Positions 1 through 8,614 of a DNA stretch of 64,000 nucleotides are shown here, one piece after another; position 1 is the stretch's first letter, and every line of letters starts with the position of its first letter. The notes below the pieces were generated by a model, which made no database searches, was not told the DNA's origin, and saw only the letters and a list, made by a program, of their open reading frames with translations. Origin of the DNA: Streptomyces liliiviolaceus (GTDB lineage: Bacteria; Actinomycetota; Actinomycetes; Streptomycetales; Streptomycetaceae); contig NZ_JAGPYQ010000002.1 in the NCBI RefSeq assembly GCF_018070025.1, positions 2,108,001-2,172,000 of the forward strand. Reading direction: 5' to 3'. The position numbers and the translations under genes were made by a program.

Positions 1-393
1 ACCGAGTCGGTCACCAGCCACACCTTCGACAGCGCGAGTTGCTCCAGCAACGTGGTCGGCGTCCTCGGTGTCACCAGCATCAAGGTCGACAACCTGCCCT
101 ACACCACGACCGTGACCTCGGGCGGCGCCCTCACCATCACCCCGGCCGCCGGTTCGTCCATCCAGACAACCGCCGTGCTGCGTACGCTGCTCGGCAGCAT
201 CACCTGCGTCTACCGGGCACCCAGCCTGTCGGGCACGGCGAACAACGCCGACAACAGCATCTCGTTCACGAACCAGCAGTTCACGAAGTTCTCAGGCTCG
301 TCGCTGTGCTTCAGCAACGGCTTCTTCACCGCCAAGTACGCCCCGGTCGCCGACACCACGCAGAGCGGCAGCCCGGCGGTCTTCGTCAACTGA
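1..393 (+). CDS. 3' end of a secreted protein of unknown function (5' truncated)
   Basis: The reading frame is open from base 1 and ends at a TGA, so the window starts inside the gene; about 130 residues remain. The composition is rich in Ser, Thr, Ala, Gly and Asn with three scattered Cys, typical of small exported streptomycete proteins with a beta-rich fold. The start and any signal peptide lie outside the window. I do not recognise the family. The gene is followed after 10 bp by a strong hairpin terminator shared with the converging chvE-like gene. A short antisense open frame over its end has no ribosome-binding site and is discounted. Confidence 0.7.
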   Translation, partial: TESVTSHTFDSASCSSNVVGVLGVTSIKVDNLPYTTTVTSGGALTITPAAGSSIQTTAVLRTLLGSITCVYRAPSLSGTANNADNSISFTNQQFTKFSGSSLCFSNGFFTAKYAPVADTTQSGSPAVFVN

Positions 394-403
394 CGCCGAC
401 CCC

Positions 404-457
404 CACGCACGGGTGCGGGGCAGGGAGACGACTCTCCCTGCCCCGCACCCGTGCGTG
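404..457. terminator. Bidirectional intrinsic terminator, 25-bp perfect stem
   Basis: Arms at 404-428 and 433-457 are perfectly complementary around the 4-nt loop CGAC. The hairpin sits between two converging stop codons (393 on +, 473 on -), so it can serve both. There is no U-tract, as is usual for streptomycete terminators. Confidence 0.85.
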
Positions 458-472
458 AACCGCTCGCGCGAC

Positions 473-1570
473 CTACTTCAGGTCGCTCTCCTTGATGTAG
501 CCCGAGTCCACCAGCACCTGCTGGTAGTTGGCCTTGTCCACGCCCACCGGCTCCAGGAGGTACGCGGGCACGACCTTCTTGCCGTTGTTGTACGTCCTGG
601 TGTCGTTGAGCGCCGGCTTCTTGCCGTGGACCACGGAGTTGACCATGTACGCGGTGACCAGCGCCAGCTCACGGGTGTCCTTGTAGACGGTCTGCGACTG
701 CTCGCCGTCCATCATCGACTTGATCGAGGGCACCTCGGCGTCCTGGCCCGTGACGAGGGGCAGCGGCTTGGCGGCGGTGCCGTAGCCGTGCGCCTTGAGC
801 GCCTTGATGATGCCGAGCGACATACCGTCGTACGGGGAGAGGACCGCGTCGATGTCCTGGTCGGAGTACTCCGCGTCGAGCAGCTTGTTCATGCGCTTCT
901 CCGCCGTGGGGCCGTCCCAGCGCAGGGTGGTGATCTCCTTGAGCTCGGTCTCCCCGGATCTGACGATCAGGTCGCCGCTCTGGATGTACGGCTCCAGGAC
1001 CTCCATGGCGGCCTCGTAGAAGTACTTGGTGTTGTTGTCGTCGGGGGATCCCGCGAAGAGCTCGACGGTGAACGGGCCCTTGCCGCTGCCGTTGACGAGC
1101 CCGAGGCCCTCCGAGATGTAGTCGGCCTGCAGGGTGCCGACCTTCACGTTGTCGAAGGTCGCGTAGTAGTCGACGTTCGGGCTGCCGAGGATCAGCCGGT
1201 CGTAGGAGATCACCGGCACGTTGGCCGAGTTCGCCTTCTCCAGGACGTCGGTGAACACCTTGCCGTCGACCGAGGCTATGACCAGCGCGTCGACGCCGCT
1301 TTCGATCATGGCCTCGACCTGTGCGACCTGGTTCTTCGGGTCGTTGTCGGCGTACTTGAGGGTGGTGGTGTAGCCGAACCCCTTGAGCTCGTCGACCATG
1401 TTCTGGCCGTCGTTGATCCACCGCTGGGACGTCTTCGTGGGCATGGCGATACCCACGGACGCGGCCTTTCCGTCGCTCCCACTGTCGGATCCCTCGCCAC
1501 AGCCGGCGAGAGAGAGGGACAGGACCGTCGAAAGGGCCGCAGCTACGGTGGTGCGGGCGCGCATGCTCAT
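473..1570 (-). CDS. chvE: ChvE/XylF-type sugar-binding lipoprotein of an ABC importer
   Basis: This 365-aa protein has a signal peptide ending in lipobox LAGC (Cys24), so it should be membrane-anchored outside the cell. The mature part is a Peripla_BP_4 domain closely resembling Agrobacterium ChvE, including VGIAMPTK near the start, [10 protein letters not shown] in the middle and the [10 protein letters not shown] stretch. ChvE-like proteins bind monosaccharides such as xylose, glucose, galactose or arabinose. The ATG at 1570 follows GTGAGGAACA and is preferred to the in-frame ATG two codons later. The gene is followed directly by a terminator, and no ATPase or permease lies nearby, so it is an orphan binding protein here. 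Substrate is inferred from family only. Confidence 0.88.
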   Translation of the reverse strand: MSMRARTTVAAALSTVLSLSLAGCGEGSDSGSDGKAASVGIAMPTKTSQRWINDGQNMVDELKGFGYTTTLKYADNDPKNQVAQVEAMIESGVDALVIASVDGKVFTDVLEKANSANVPVISYDRLILGSPNVDYYATFDNVKVGTLQADYISEGLGLVNGSGKGPFTVELFAGSPDDNNTKYFYEAAMEVLEPYIQSGDLIVRSGETELKEITTLRWDGPTAEKRMNKLLDAEYSDQDIDAVLSPYDGMSLGIIKALKAHGYGTAAKPLPLVTGQDAEVPSIKSMMDGEQSQTVYKDTRELALVTAYMVNSVVHGKKPALNDTRTYNNGKKVVPAYLLEPVGVDKANYQQVLVDSGYIKESDLK

Positions 1571-2338
1571 TGTTCCTCACTGGATGAAAGGCAGTCGGCG
1601 GTACTCGGCGGCCGGCTGTGCACCTGAGGGCGTCCGATCCCGGCCGGACCGGCAGGTCCTGGTGGAGCCGTCCGCGGCGCACGGTTCCTGGCGGAGTCCG
1701 TGGTGCGTTCTTTTCGGTGCCGAGTTCGAGCCGAGGCTGCCCTGACGGGGGTTCGGGACGCCCTGCCTGAAGGCCCGCACTGCGTGTACGGACCGACGGA
1801 GGACGCCAAGTCTGATCGGTGCCCGGCCGCGTGGAGCCTTCCGGGGGTGGACTGGGTTCACCGGGTTGCGGTGAGGGGTGGAACGTCAGACCGGACGGTA
1901 TGTCTCTCGCGTTGGGGCTCTGCCGAACCCGCACACGAACAGGCCGGGATGACCGGCCCCCCACGTGCGCGGACTCGAACGTGGGGTGCGCGGGGCAGCG
2001 TATCCCGACGTGGGGTCACTGTGGCGCTCTTTCGTCACATTAGTTGCGCCGGCGCACGATCGATGCTGTCAAGGCGCATGACGCTTGGTGCGTTTTGCGG
2101 ACGATCCCGTTCCAACCGCCGCGCCGCAGCTACGCGTTGTCTGATCACTCGGACGCCGCGTGTCCGGATGGTGCCGCGAGAGCGCACGCGACCGCGGGGG
2201 CGTGCGCCCGAACCGGCAACGAACGCGGGCACCACAACTTGTTCGAATACCTTGGCCCGCCGTTCGACACGGAGCCGGACAGCCGGATCGATCGCGGACA
2301 TGCACGCCGGATCGTGCTCCTGGGCCGGCGGGACGGTC
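1571..2338. other. 768-bp region without a credible gene; short ACGTGGGG repeats
   Basis: This lies between the 5' end of the chvE-like gene and the 3' end of the amidohydrolase gene. Short open frames exist on both strands but none combines a ribosome-binding site, normal codon bias and a recognisable protein. Visible structure: the octamer ACGTGGGG occurs at 1979-1986 and 2008-2015 with an inverted copy at 1959-1966, giving an 8-bp inverted repeat across a 12-bp spacer; a perfect 12-bp palindrome TGCGCCGGCGCA lies at 2045-2056. These could be regulator sites for the chvE-like gene, though they are about 400 bp upstream of it. Confidence 0.5.
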
Positions 2339-5300
2339 TCAGAAGCCCGCGTCGCAGCACCCCTCACGTCGCATCAGCCGCCCCGCCTCCAGCCAGTCCA
2401 CCTCTTGCGCCGCACGGCGGACGGCGGGCGCGGACACGGGCTCGTACGCGGCCACGAGGTCGTCCGTCGTGTACGGGACCCCGCCCCGGAGCACGGCGAC
2501 CGTACGGACGAGGGTGTCGAAGTCGGTGAAGGGGTCGCCGTCGACCACGGTCAGGTCGGCGAGCCTGCCGGGCCGGACCGTGCCGAGGTCGCCTTCGAGG
2601 CCGAAGAGCCGGGCGGGCAGCACGGTCACCGTCCGCAGCGCCTCGGCCGGGGAGAGGCCGCCCCGGTGCAGGGCGCGCAGGCCGAGGTGGAGGGAGAGGC
2701 CGACCGGCACGAGCGGCTGGTCGGTGCCGAGGGCGACGAGTCCGCCCGCGGCAAGGATCCGCCGGTAGATGTCGGTCTCCGTGCGCAGGGTGGCGAGTTG
2801 GGCCGCGGTCGGCGGCACGGTCGCCCCCTGCTGGACGAGCGCGCTGTCCCAGGGCGGCATCACGGCCGTCACTCTGGGATCGTCCGCCAGTCCCGGGTCC
2901 GCGCCGAGCAGGGGCGCGGAGGTGAAGGGGGTGGCGATGAGGCCGAAGTCGACGCCCCGGGCGGTGTAGATCTCCAGCAGGTCCTGGTAGGCACGGCCCG
3001 TCGAGGTGGTCGCATGGCCGAACTCGTAGCGCTGGGTGGCCTGCAGATGGGTCGTCAGGTCCTGGCCCAGCTGCACGCCGGGCGAGAGCAGATGGCTGCC
3101 CGAGCGCACGCCGAGCCGTTCGTGTCCGAACCGCGCCGCCTCCTCCATCACCCAACTCGGCGCCCTGACATAGGTTTTGACGAAGTCCCAGTCGAGCGCG
3201 GCGCCCCGCTCCAGCGAGCGTCGCAGCCCGTCCCTCGTCCGGTGGGCGCGTCCCATGCTGTAGGCGACCCGGGAGCCGTCGAGGAGTTCGCCGGTGGTCA
3301 GCAGGCGCGGTCCGGCGAGCTGATGGGCCGTCACCGCCTCGCGGATGCGGGCCTGTTCGTACGCGAAGCCGCCGAGGGACACGGCGGTGGTGATGCCGTA
3401 GGTGAGCTGGCCGACCGTCTGGCGGCCTCCGTAGGTGGCCTGCCAGGGGTGGGTGTGGGTGTCCCAGAGTCCGGGGACGACGGTCTTGTCCGAGGCGTCG
3501 ACGCCGGTCGTCGCCGCACGTCTGCGGTGCGGTTCGACGGCGGTGACACGTCCGCCGCGTACGACGATGTCGACGTCCTCCCGTACGGAGTCGCCCGTGC
3601 CGTCCCAGAGCCGCCCGGCGTGCACCACGGTGTCGGCGGGTACGGGCCTGCGCCGGTCCAGGGGCACGCGGACGGTACGGGCCGGTCCGCCGCCGATGTC
3701 GATCAGCCGCAGTGCGGCTCCGGAGAGGTACAGCAGGGTCCGCGAGTCGCCGGACCAGGAGGGGTGGTCGGCCGGTTCGGTGGTGAGGGTGCGCAGGGCG
3801 CCGCGCGGGGTCCCGTCGGGGGTGACGGGCAGCAGGCAGAGCGCGGATTCGACGATGACCGCCATCCAGCGGCCGTCGGGCGACCAGACGGGGCCCGAGT
3901 CGTACCGGTCGGCGATCGACCCGTGCGGTGCCACCCCGTGCAGCCGGTCCTTCCCGGTCGTGGTGTCGACGACCCGGACGAGGTTGTAGCCCTCCCGGAA
4001 GCGGAGGTTGAGCCGGTTGCGGTCGCAGAACGCCACGTACCGGCCGTCGGGCGACCAGCTGGGCCGCCCGGGCAGCCCTCCCGCGCCGAGCGGGGTCGCG
4101 AGCACCTTCTCCGTGCCGCCTTCGAGGTCGCGGACGACGAGCCGTCCGGTCAGGTCCAGGCAGGCGAGGTGTGTCCCGTCGGGCGAGAGCGCGGGATGGA
4201 CCCGTCCGCCGGTCGCGAGGGCGCTCTCCTCGCCGGTGGCCGGATCCAGCCGGTACACACCGAGCAGGCCGTCCCGGTCGTCCGCGTACAGGAGCGTACG
4301 TCCGTCGCGCGACCACGAGGGCCCGAGCAGATACTCCGTGGCCGCCGCCCGGCGCAGCCGCTTCGGCGCCGCGCCGCCCGAACTGTTCGCCAGCCAGAGC
4401 GAGTTGAGCGCGGCGAAGGCGATGTGCCGCCCGTCGGGCGAGAGCGCGGGCAGATGGATCCCCCGCACCGGCCGGGCCCGCCCCTCCCCCAGGTCGTACT
4501 CCTTGACCTCGTACCGCGGCCGGTCCACGGGCAGCACCCCCTCGAAGGGGATGGTGTCCGGCCGCGTCGGGTTCTCCGGTCGTACGAGGGTGAAGTCGCC
4601 GTCGACGGTGAGCAGCAGCTCGCCCTCGGGCGTCCAGCGGGGCGGTACGGGTGCGAGGTCCCCGGCGAGGGCGACGGGCCGGCCGTCGACGACGAGTGCG
4701 CAGGAGCCGTTCGGGGCCGCGGTGGTGCGCAGATACGCCAGGCGGCGGCCGTCCGGCGAGAGGGCCGGGGTCAGGAGCTGGGCGGTCGTGGTGTCGGTGT
4801 GCTCCACGACGACCGGTCCCGTGCCGGAGGCGGGGACGGCGGCGACGGTCCGGGCGTCGAGTCCCACGCCGTTCGCGGTGGTGACGCCCTTCGCGCGCAC
4901 GAACAGGATGCGCTCCCCGTCCGGCGACCAGGTGGGGTCGAAGTCCTCCCAGGCCCCGTCCTGCACGGGTCCGTTCTGGCCGGGCAGTCCCGTCACCCGG
5001 TGGATGCCGCCGGTGCGCAGGTCCAGTACGTGGATGCGGTACGGGCTGCCGGTCACCGGGTCGCCGCCGCGCTCGGAGGCGAAGGCGATACGGGTGCCGT
5101 CGGGCGACCAGGCGGGGCCGCGGTCGTCGAAGGGCCCGTCGGTGCGCCTGCGTACGTCGGACCCGTCGGGCCGCATCGTCCAGAGGTGGAAGCCGCCGCC
5201 CCGGTAGGCGCAGAAGGCGACGAGGCCGCCGTCCGGCGCGTACACGGGCCGGTTCGGTTCGAGGCCCGCCGGGGTGAGCGGGACTGCTCCGCCTCCGGTG

Positions 5301-5530
5301 CGCGGGAGCGACCACAGGACGTTCTGGATCTCGGCGATCAGCCGGTCCCCGCCGGGCGCGAGGGTCGCCGCGCCGTTGGTGGCCCCGGTGAAGGACAGGG
5401 AGAGCCCGGTACGCGGCTGCGCGGCGGCGGGTGCGAGGCCGATGGCGGTGACGGCACCGGCGGCGCCCGCGGCCGCGAGGAGCCGGCGGCGGGAGAGGGA
5501 GAGGGCGGCGTCGCCCCGGTCTCGGTCCAT
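2339..5530 (-). CDS. Tat-exported amidohydrolase with N-terminal TolB/PD40 beta-propeller
   Basis: The 1063-aa protein opens with a twin-arginine signal (SRRRLLA, residues 13-19). Residues about 60-640 hold at least eight PD40 blades of the form SPDGxxIAF, as in TolB-like propellers. The C-terminal third is an amidohydrolase: a beta-strand leading to DTHTHPW near residue 692 (HxH metal ligands), a Lys in FVKTYV, later His in GSHLLSP and YEFGHAT, and a metal Asp in LGTDQPL. Family members hydrolyse C-N bonds in cyclic amides or dipeptides (prolidase/imidazolonepropionase-like), but the substrate cannot be told. It lies 79 bp downstream of the FAD monooxygenase on the same strand, so co-transcription is possible. 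Confidence 0.88.
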   Translation of the reverse strand: MDRDRGDAALSLSRRRLLAAAGAAGAVTAIGLAPAAAQPRTGLSLSFTGATNGAATLAPGGDRLIAEIQNVLWSLPRTGGGAVPLTPAGLEPNRPVYAPDGGLVAFCAYRGGGFHLWTMRPDGSDVRRRTDGPFDDRGPAWSPDGTRIAFASERGGDPVTGSPYRIHVLDLRTGGIHRVTGLPGQNGPVQDGAWEDFDPTWSPDGERILFVRAKGVTTANGVGLDARTVAAVPASGTGPVVVEHTDTTTAQLLTPALSPDGRRLAYLRTTAAPNGSCALVVDGRPVALAGDLAPVPPRWTPEGELLLTVDGDFTLVRPENPTRPDTIPFEGVLPVDRPRYEVKEYDLGEGRARPVRGIHLPALSPDGRHIAFAALNSLWLANSSGGAAPKRLRRAAATEYLLGPSWSRDGRTLLYADDRDGLLGVYRLDPATGEESALATGGRVHPALSPDGTHLACLDLTGRLVVRDLEGGTEKVLATPLGAGGLPGRPSWSPDGRYVAFCDRNRLNLRFREGYNLVRVVDTTTGKDRLHGVAPHGSIADRYDSGPVWSPDGRWMAVIVESALCLLPVTPDGTPRGALRTLTTEPADHPSWSGDSRTLLYLSGAALRLIDIGGGPARTVRVPLDRRRPVPADTVVHAGRLWDGTGDSVREDVDIVVRGGRVTAVEPHRRRAATTGVDASDKTVVPGLWDTHTHPWQATYGGRQTVGQLTYGITTAVSLGGFAYEQARIREAVTAHQLAGPRLLTTGELLDGSRVAYSMGRAHRTRDGLRRSLERGAALDWDFVKTYVRAPSWVMEEAARFGHERLGVRSGSHLLSPGVQLGQDLTTHLQATQRYEFGHATTSTGRAYQDLLEIYTARGVDFGLIATPFTSAPLLGADPGLADDPRVTAVMPPWDSALVQQGATVPPTAAQLATLRTETDIYRRILAAGGLVALGTDQPLVPVGLSLHLGLRALHRGGLSPAEALRTVTVLPARLFGLEGDLGTVRPGRLADLTVVDGDPFTDFDTLVRTVAVLRGGVPYTTDDLVAAYEPVSAPAVRRAAQEVDWLEAGRLMRREGCCDAGF

Positions 5531-5609
5531 GACTCAGCACGCTCGCGCATCATCCGGCCCGTGGGCAACACCGCCATTCCCGCCAATGAGGTGCTCTGTT
5601 GACGAGGTG

Positions 5610-6839
5610 TCAGCCCTTGGCGGCGGTGCCGTGCAGGGTGCGTGCCAGCTTCGGGCCCAGCCAGCGCTTGAGCCTGCGCAGGGATTCGAGCCGCCCGGCC
5701 GCCCGGTCGAGCCGGTAGTAGAGCTGCGGCGGCACGTACGGCAGCAGGGGCGAGTGCCGCTGGCCGAGGAGCGCGAACATCTGCGCCGGAGGCAGGTCGA
5801 TGTACCGCGGCAGGTTCTCGTACCACAGGGCGCTGTGGCGGGCCGCGCTCTGCACGGACAGCAGCTCGGCCTTGCGCACCTTCTCGTACGCGGCGAGGGC
5901 CGGGGCGAGTCCGGCCCGCCCGGGCTCGCTCGCGGGCCGCTTGCCCAGCGCGTCGGCCAGGGCGATGGCGTCCTCCAGGGCGAGGGTGGTGCCCGCGCCG
6001 ATGGAGTAGTGCGTGGTGTGGGCGGCGTCGCCGAGCAGGACGACGTTCCCGTGGGACCAGGAGCGGTTGGTGAGGGTGCGGAAGTTCAGCCACTGCGCGC
6101 TGCCGCCCGCGGTCGCCCGTCCGATGAGCCGGTGGCCGTCCAGCAGCTTGACGAAGAGCTCTTCGAGGCGGGCGAGCCCCTCGGCCTCGTCGGCCCGGTC
6201 GAGGCCGAGCCCCGTCCAGGTCTCGGGCGAGCACTCGACGACACAGGTGCTGCGGTCGTCGCCGAACCCGTAGGCGTAGCACCAGATCCAGCCGTGCGGG
6301 GTCCGGACGAAGGCGAAGGTGAACGCGTCGAAGACCTTCGTGGTGCCCAGCCAGATGTACCGGTTGCGGCCGAGCGCGGTCTCGGTGCCGAAGCGGTCGG
6401 CGTGGCGCTCGCGCACCCCGCTGCGCACGCCGTCGCAGGCGACGACCAGGTCGGCGTCGGGCAGCGCGGCCCCGTCGGCGACCTCGTCCTCGAACTCGAC
6501 GCGTACGCCCAGGGAGCGGGCCCGCTCGGCGAGGATGTCCAGCAGCCGGCCGCGTCCGATGCCGAACCCCTCGTCGCCGTGGTGGGTGGTCGTACGGTCG
6601 CCGACGTGCGCGACACCATCGCTCCAGCGGACCGAGTTCTCCCGCACGACCCGCGCCGACTCGGGGTCGCCCGCCTCCAGCTTGTCGAGCAGGCTCCCCC
6701 AGTACGTCACCCCCCATCCGTAGGTCGAACCGGCCGGGTTGCGTTCATGGACGGTGATCTCGTGGTCCGGGTCCTGACGCTTCATCAGGATCGAGAGGTA
6801 CAGGCCGGCGGGCCCACCGCCGACGCAGGCGATCTTCAC
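5610..6839 (-). CDS. FAD-dependent aromatic monooxygenase (anthraniloyl-CoA monooxygenase type)
   Basis: This 409-aa flavoprotein begins with the FAD-binding loop VGGGPAGLY (residues 6-14). It continues with ERNPAGSTYGWG, a DG motif in VVACDGVRSGVRE, and the second FAD motif LLGDAAHTTHYS near residue 270. The N-terminal pattern and the TYGWG stretch match the hydroxylase domain of 2-aminobenzoyl-CoA monooxygenase and salicylyl-CoA 5-hydroxylase. The reductase half found in bifunctional members is absent, so this is a stand-alone hydroxylase using NAD(P)H and oxygen. No CoA ligase gene is adjacent, so the substrate remains open. The ATG at 6839 is followed at once by the Rossmann motif, which fixes the start. 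Confidence 0.85.
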   Translation of the reverse strand: MKIACVGGGPAGLYLSILMKRQDPDHEITVHERNPAGSTYGWGVTYWGSLLDKLEAGDPESARVVRENSVRWSDGVAHVGDRTTTHHGDEGFGIGRGRLLDILAERARSLGVRVEFEDEVADGAALPDADLVVACDGVRSGVRERHADRFGTETALGRNRYIWLGTTKVFDAFTFAFVRTPHGWIWCYAYGFGDDRSTCVVECSPETWTGLGLDRADEAEGLARLEELFVKLLDGHRLIGRATAGGSAQWLNFRTLTNRSWSHGNVVLLGDAAHTTHYSIGAGTTLALEDAIALADALGKRPASEPGRAGLAPALAAYEKVRKAELLSVQSAARHSALWYENLPRYIDLPPAQMFALLGQRHSPLLPYVPPQLYYRLDRAAGRLESLRRLKRWLGPKLARTLHGTAAKG

Positions 6840-7018
6840 GCGCGCATCCCACCTTCATCAGTCGATTGTCACTCAAGGTCGTCGATCGACAGCAAAGAGT
6901 AGGGGTGCGGCGGGCGGCCCCGGGACGCACCGCGCCGCGTGTCGGACCGGCCCGGCTGTGATGGCAGGGTGAACCTGGGCATCCGGACAACAGCACCGGA
7001 CGCGCCTGGGAAGGGCTC

Positions 7019-7342
7019 ATGGACACCAACTTGTGGATTCTGGTCATCGCCGCCGCGGTCGTACTGGCGGCGGCACTCGCGGGGGCGGTCGTCCTGACCG
7101 TCCGCCTGGTCCGCACGCGGCGGAACCTGCGCCGCGCCGGACTGCCGACGGGTCCCCGCTGGGTCTTCTGGGGAGCGATCGCCTATGTCGTGCTGCCGAC
7201 CGACCTGATGCCCGACCCGGCCTATTTCGACGACATCGCCGTACTGCTGCTGGCGTTGCGGTCGATGCGCGCTTCGTCCGCCCCGCTGCGCCGGGACGGC
7301 CGCGAGTCTGCTTGGCTGGCTCCGTCAGACAAGGACCTCTAG
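7019..7342 (+). CDS. Small DUF1232 (YkvA-like) membrane protein
   Basis: A 107-aa protein with one N-terminal transmembrane helix (about residues 5-30), a basic stretch RTRRNLRRAG on the cytoplasmic side, and the DUF1232 signature YVVLPTDLMPD followed by FDDIAVLLLA (about residues 56-80), a second membrane-embedded segment. The family is of unknown function. A GAAGGG ribosome-binding site precedes the ATG. The metallo-hydrolase gene starts 13 bp after its stop, so the two are probably co-transcribed. It is divergent from the FAD monooxygenase, with about 180 bp between them. Confidence 0.82.
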   Translation: MDTNLWILVIAAAVVLAAALAGAVVLTVRLVRTRRNLRRAGLPTGPRWVFWGAIAYVVLPTDLMPDPAYFDDIAVLLLALRSMRASSAPLRRDGRESAWLAPSDKDL

Positions 7343-7355
7343 GGCCGGGACGATC

Positions 7356-8102
7356 ATGCAGGCAGACATCCGTCAAGTCGCCGACGGCATCCATCTCGTG
7401 CACGGCAGCAACACCAACTGGGTGATCCTCACCGAGGGGGACGCCGTCACCCTCGTGGACACCGGCTATCCCGGCGACCGCGAGAAGGTGCTCGCGTCCC
7501 TGGCGGCCGTGGGCAGTTCACCCGAGGCCGTCACGGCCGTCCTCGTGACGCACGCCCACAACGACCACCTCGGGTCGGCCGAGTACCTCAGCAGCACCTA
7601 CGGCACGCCCGTGTACACCCACGAGGCCGAAGTCCCGCACGCGCGCCGGGACTTCCTCCACCAGGTGACCGTCGGACAGGTCCTGAGGAACGCCTGGCGG
7701 CCCGGTGTGGTGCCGTGGGCCGTGCACGCGCTGCGGTCCGGCGGCACCGCCCATGTGCCGGTCGCGCAGCCGCGGGCGTTCCCGGGCGAGGGGGCGCTCG
7801 ATCTGCCCGGCCGTCCCGTGCCCGTGCACACCCCCGGGCACACGGCCGGCCACTGCGCCTTCCATCTGCCCGAGGCGGGCGTGGTGATATCGGGCGACGG
7901 GCTGGTCAACGGCCACCCCACCTCACGTCTGGAGGGACCGCAACTGCTGCCTGTCATGTTCCATCACGACCGGGGCGGGGCGCTGGCCTCCCTCGACGCG
8001 TTCGAGGCACTGCCGGGCGACATTCTGCTGCCCGGGCACGGTCCCGTGTACCGCGGCTCCGTACGGGAGGCGGCGGGGCGGGCGCGGGAACGGGCGGCGT
8101 GA
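7356..8102 (+). CDS. MBL-fold metallo-hydrolase
   Basis: The 248-aa protein has the metallo-beta-lactamase signature THAHNDHLG with metal ligands His66, His68, Asp70 and His71. Further ligands are visible in HTPGHTAGH (around residues 152-160), ISGDGL and LPGHGPVY. Length and layout match glyoxalase-II/lactonase-like hydrolases. There is no signal peptide, so it is cytosolic. It probably forms an operon with the preceding DUF1232 gene (13-bp gap). The substrate cannot be inferred; no quorum-signal or antibiotic gene is nearby. Confidence 0.87.
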   Translation: MQADIRQVADGIHLVHGSNTNWVILTEGDAVTLVDTGYPGDREKVLASLAAVGSSPEAVTAVLVTHAHNDHLGSAEYLSSTYGTPVYTHEAEVPHARRDFLHQVTVGQVLRNAWRPGVVPWAVHALRSGGTAHVPVAQPRAFPGEGALDLPGRPVPVHTPGHTAGHCAFHLPEAGVVISGDGLVNGHPTSRLEGPQLLPVMFHHDRGGALASLDAFEALPGDILLPGHGPVYRGSVREAAGRARERAA

Positions 8103-8136
8103 CGCGGTCCGGCTCAGCCCCGAAGTACCTTTCGGA

Positions 8137-8550
8137 TCAAGCCTGTTGAGCTCTGCTCTGTTCGGCCGCGCCCTGTTCGGTGGCGGGTGGGTCGTCGCCG
8201 CGTACCGTCGCCAGGTACGCGGCGATGGCGTCCCGGTTGCGGGCGAGGCAGTCGATGCGGCGGGTCATGCGGTCGAGTTCGCATTCGAGGGTGGCCAGCA
8301 TCTCCGGGGTCGGGTCGGGGAAATGGATGGTGCTGGGCCTGTCGAGGCAGGGCAGGATCTGCTTGATGATCCGGGTCGGCAGTCCGGCGTCGAGCAGGCC
8401 CCGGATCTGCTGCACCCGGTCCACGAGGCGTTCGTCGTAGGAGCGGTAGCCGTTCGTGCAGCGCTCGGGGGTGATCAGTCCCTGCTCCTCGTAGTAGCGC
8501 AGCAGCCGTGGGGGCGTGCCCGTGCGCTTCGACAGCTCTCCGATCCGCAT
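8137..8550 (-). CDS. MerR-family transcriptional regulator
   Basis: A 137-aa regulator starting MRIGELSKRTGTPPRLLRYY, the canonical MerR winged helix-turn-helix. A dimerisation helix follows around residues 75-115, and an Ala/Gln-rich tail without an effector domain completes it. Its two Cys residues (in PERCTN and LPCLDRP) are not arranged as a metal site; a third Cys lies in IDCLAR. The open frame extends upstream, but the family start is at 8550, behind GCGAGG. It is divergent from the MFS exporter, and a MerR-type promoter lies in the 64-bp gap, so it most likely controls the exporter in response to a small toxic compound. Confidence 0.88.
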   Translation of the reverse strand: MRIGELSKRTGTPPRLLRYYEEQGLITPERCTNGYRSYDERLVDRVQQIRGLLDAGLPTRIIKQILPCLDRPSTIHFPDPTPEMLATLECELDRMTRRIDCLARNRDAIAAYLATVRGDDPPATEQGAAEQSRAQQA

Positions 8551-8574
8551 GCGACCGACCTCGCGCTTCACCAC

Positions 8575-8605
8575 TTGACCTTCACACCGATGTGAGGGTT
8601 CGAGC
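8575..8605 (+). promoter_or_regulatory. MerR-type promoter and operator for the MFS exporter
   Basis: A -35-like TTGACC (8575-8580) is followed by a 19-bp spacer (8581-8599) and a weak -10 position TCGAGC (8600-8605). The imperfect dyad ACCTTCACAC/ATGTGAGGGT (8579-8600, 8 of 10 positions paired) fills the spacer. A 19-bp spacer occupied by a dyad is the hallmark of MerR-activated promoters. The start codon at 8615 would lie almost at the transcription start. Confidence 0.5.
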
Positions 8606-8614
8606 ATACGCGGC

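Noticed and set aside
413..1627. Plus-strand open frame opposite the chvE-like gene
   Set aside because: It begins inside the terminator hairpin and runs antisense through a clear lipoprotein gene.
1959..1986. tRNA-like T-loop (TTCGAGT on the minus strand)
   Set aside because: The flanking bases cannot form a T-stem, and no acceptor or anticodon arm is present.
2035..2529. Short open frames in the 768-bp gap as possible genes or a pseudogene
   Set aside because: No ribosome-binding site, no recognisable domain, and no sustained third-position bias in any frame.
1700..5602. Very long open frame on the + strand opposite the amidohydrolase
   Set aside because: It is antisense to a clear Tat/PD40/amidohydrolase protein, has no domain, and its composition is that of a shadow frame in high-GC DNA.
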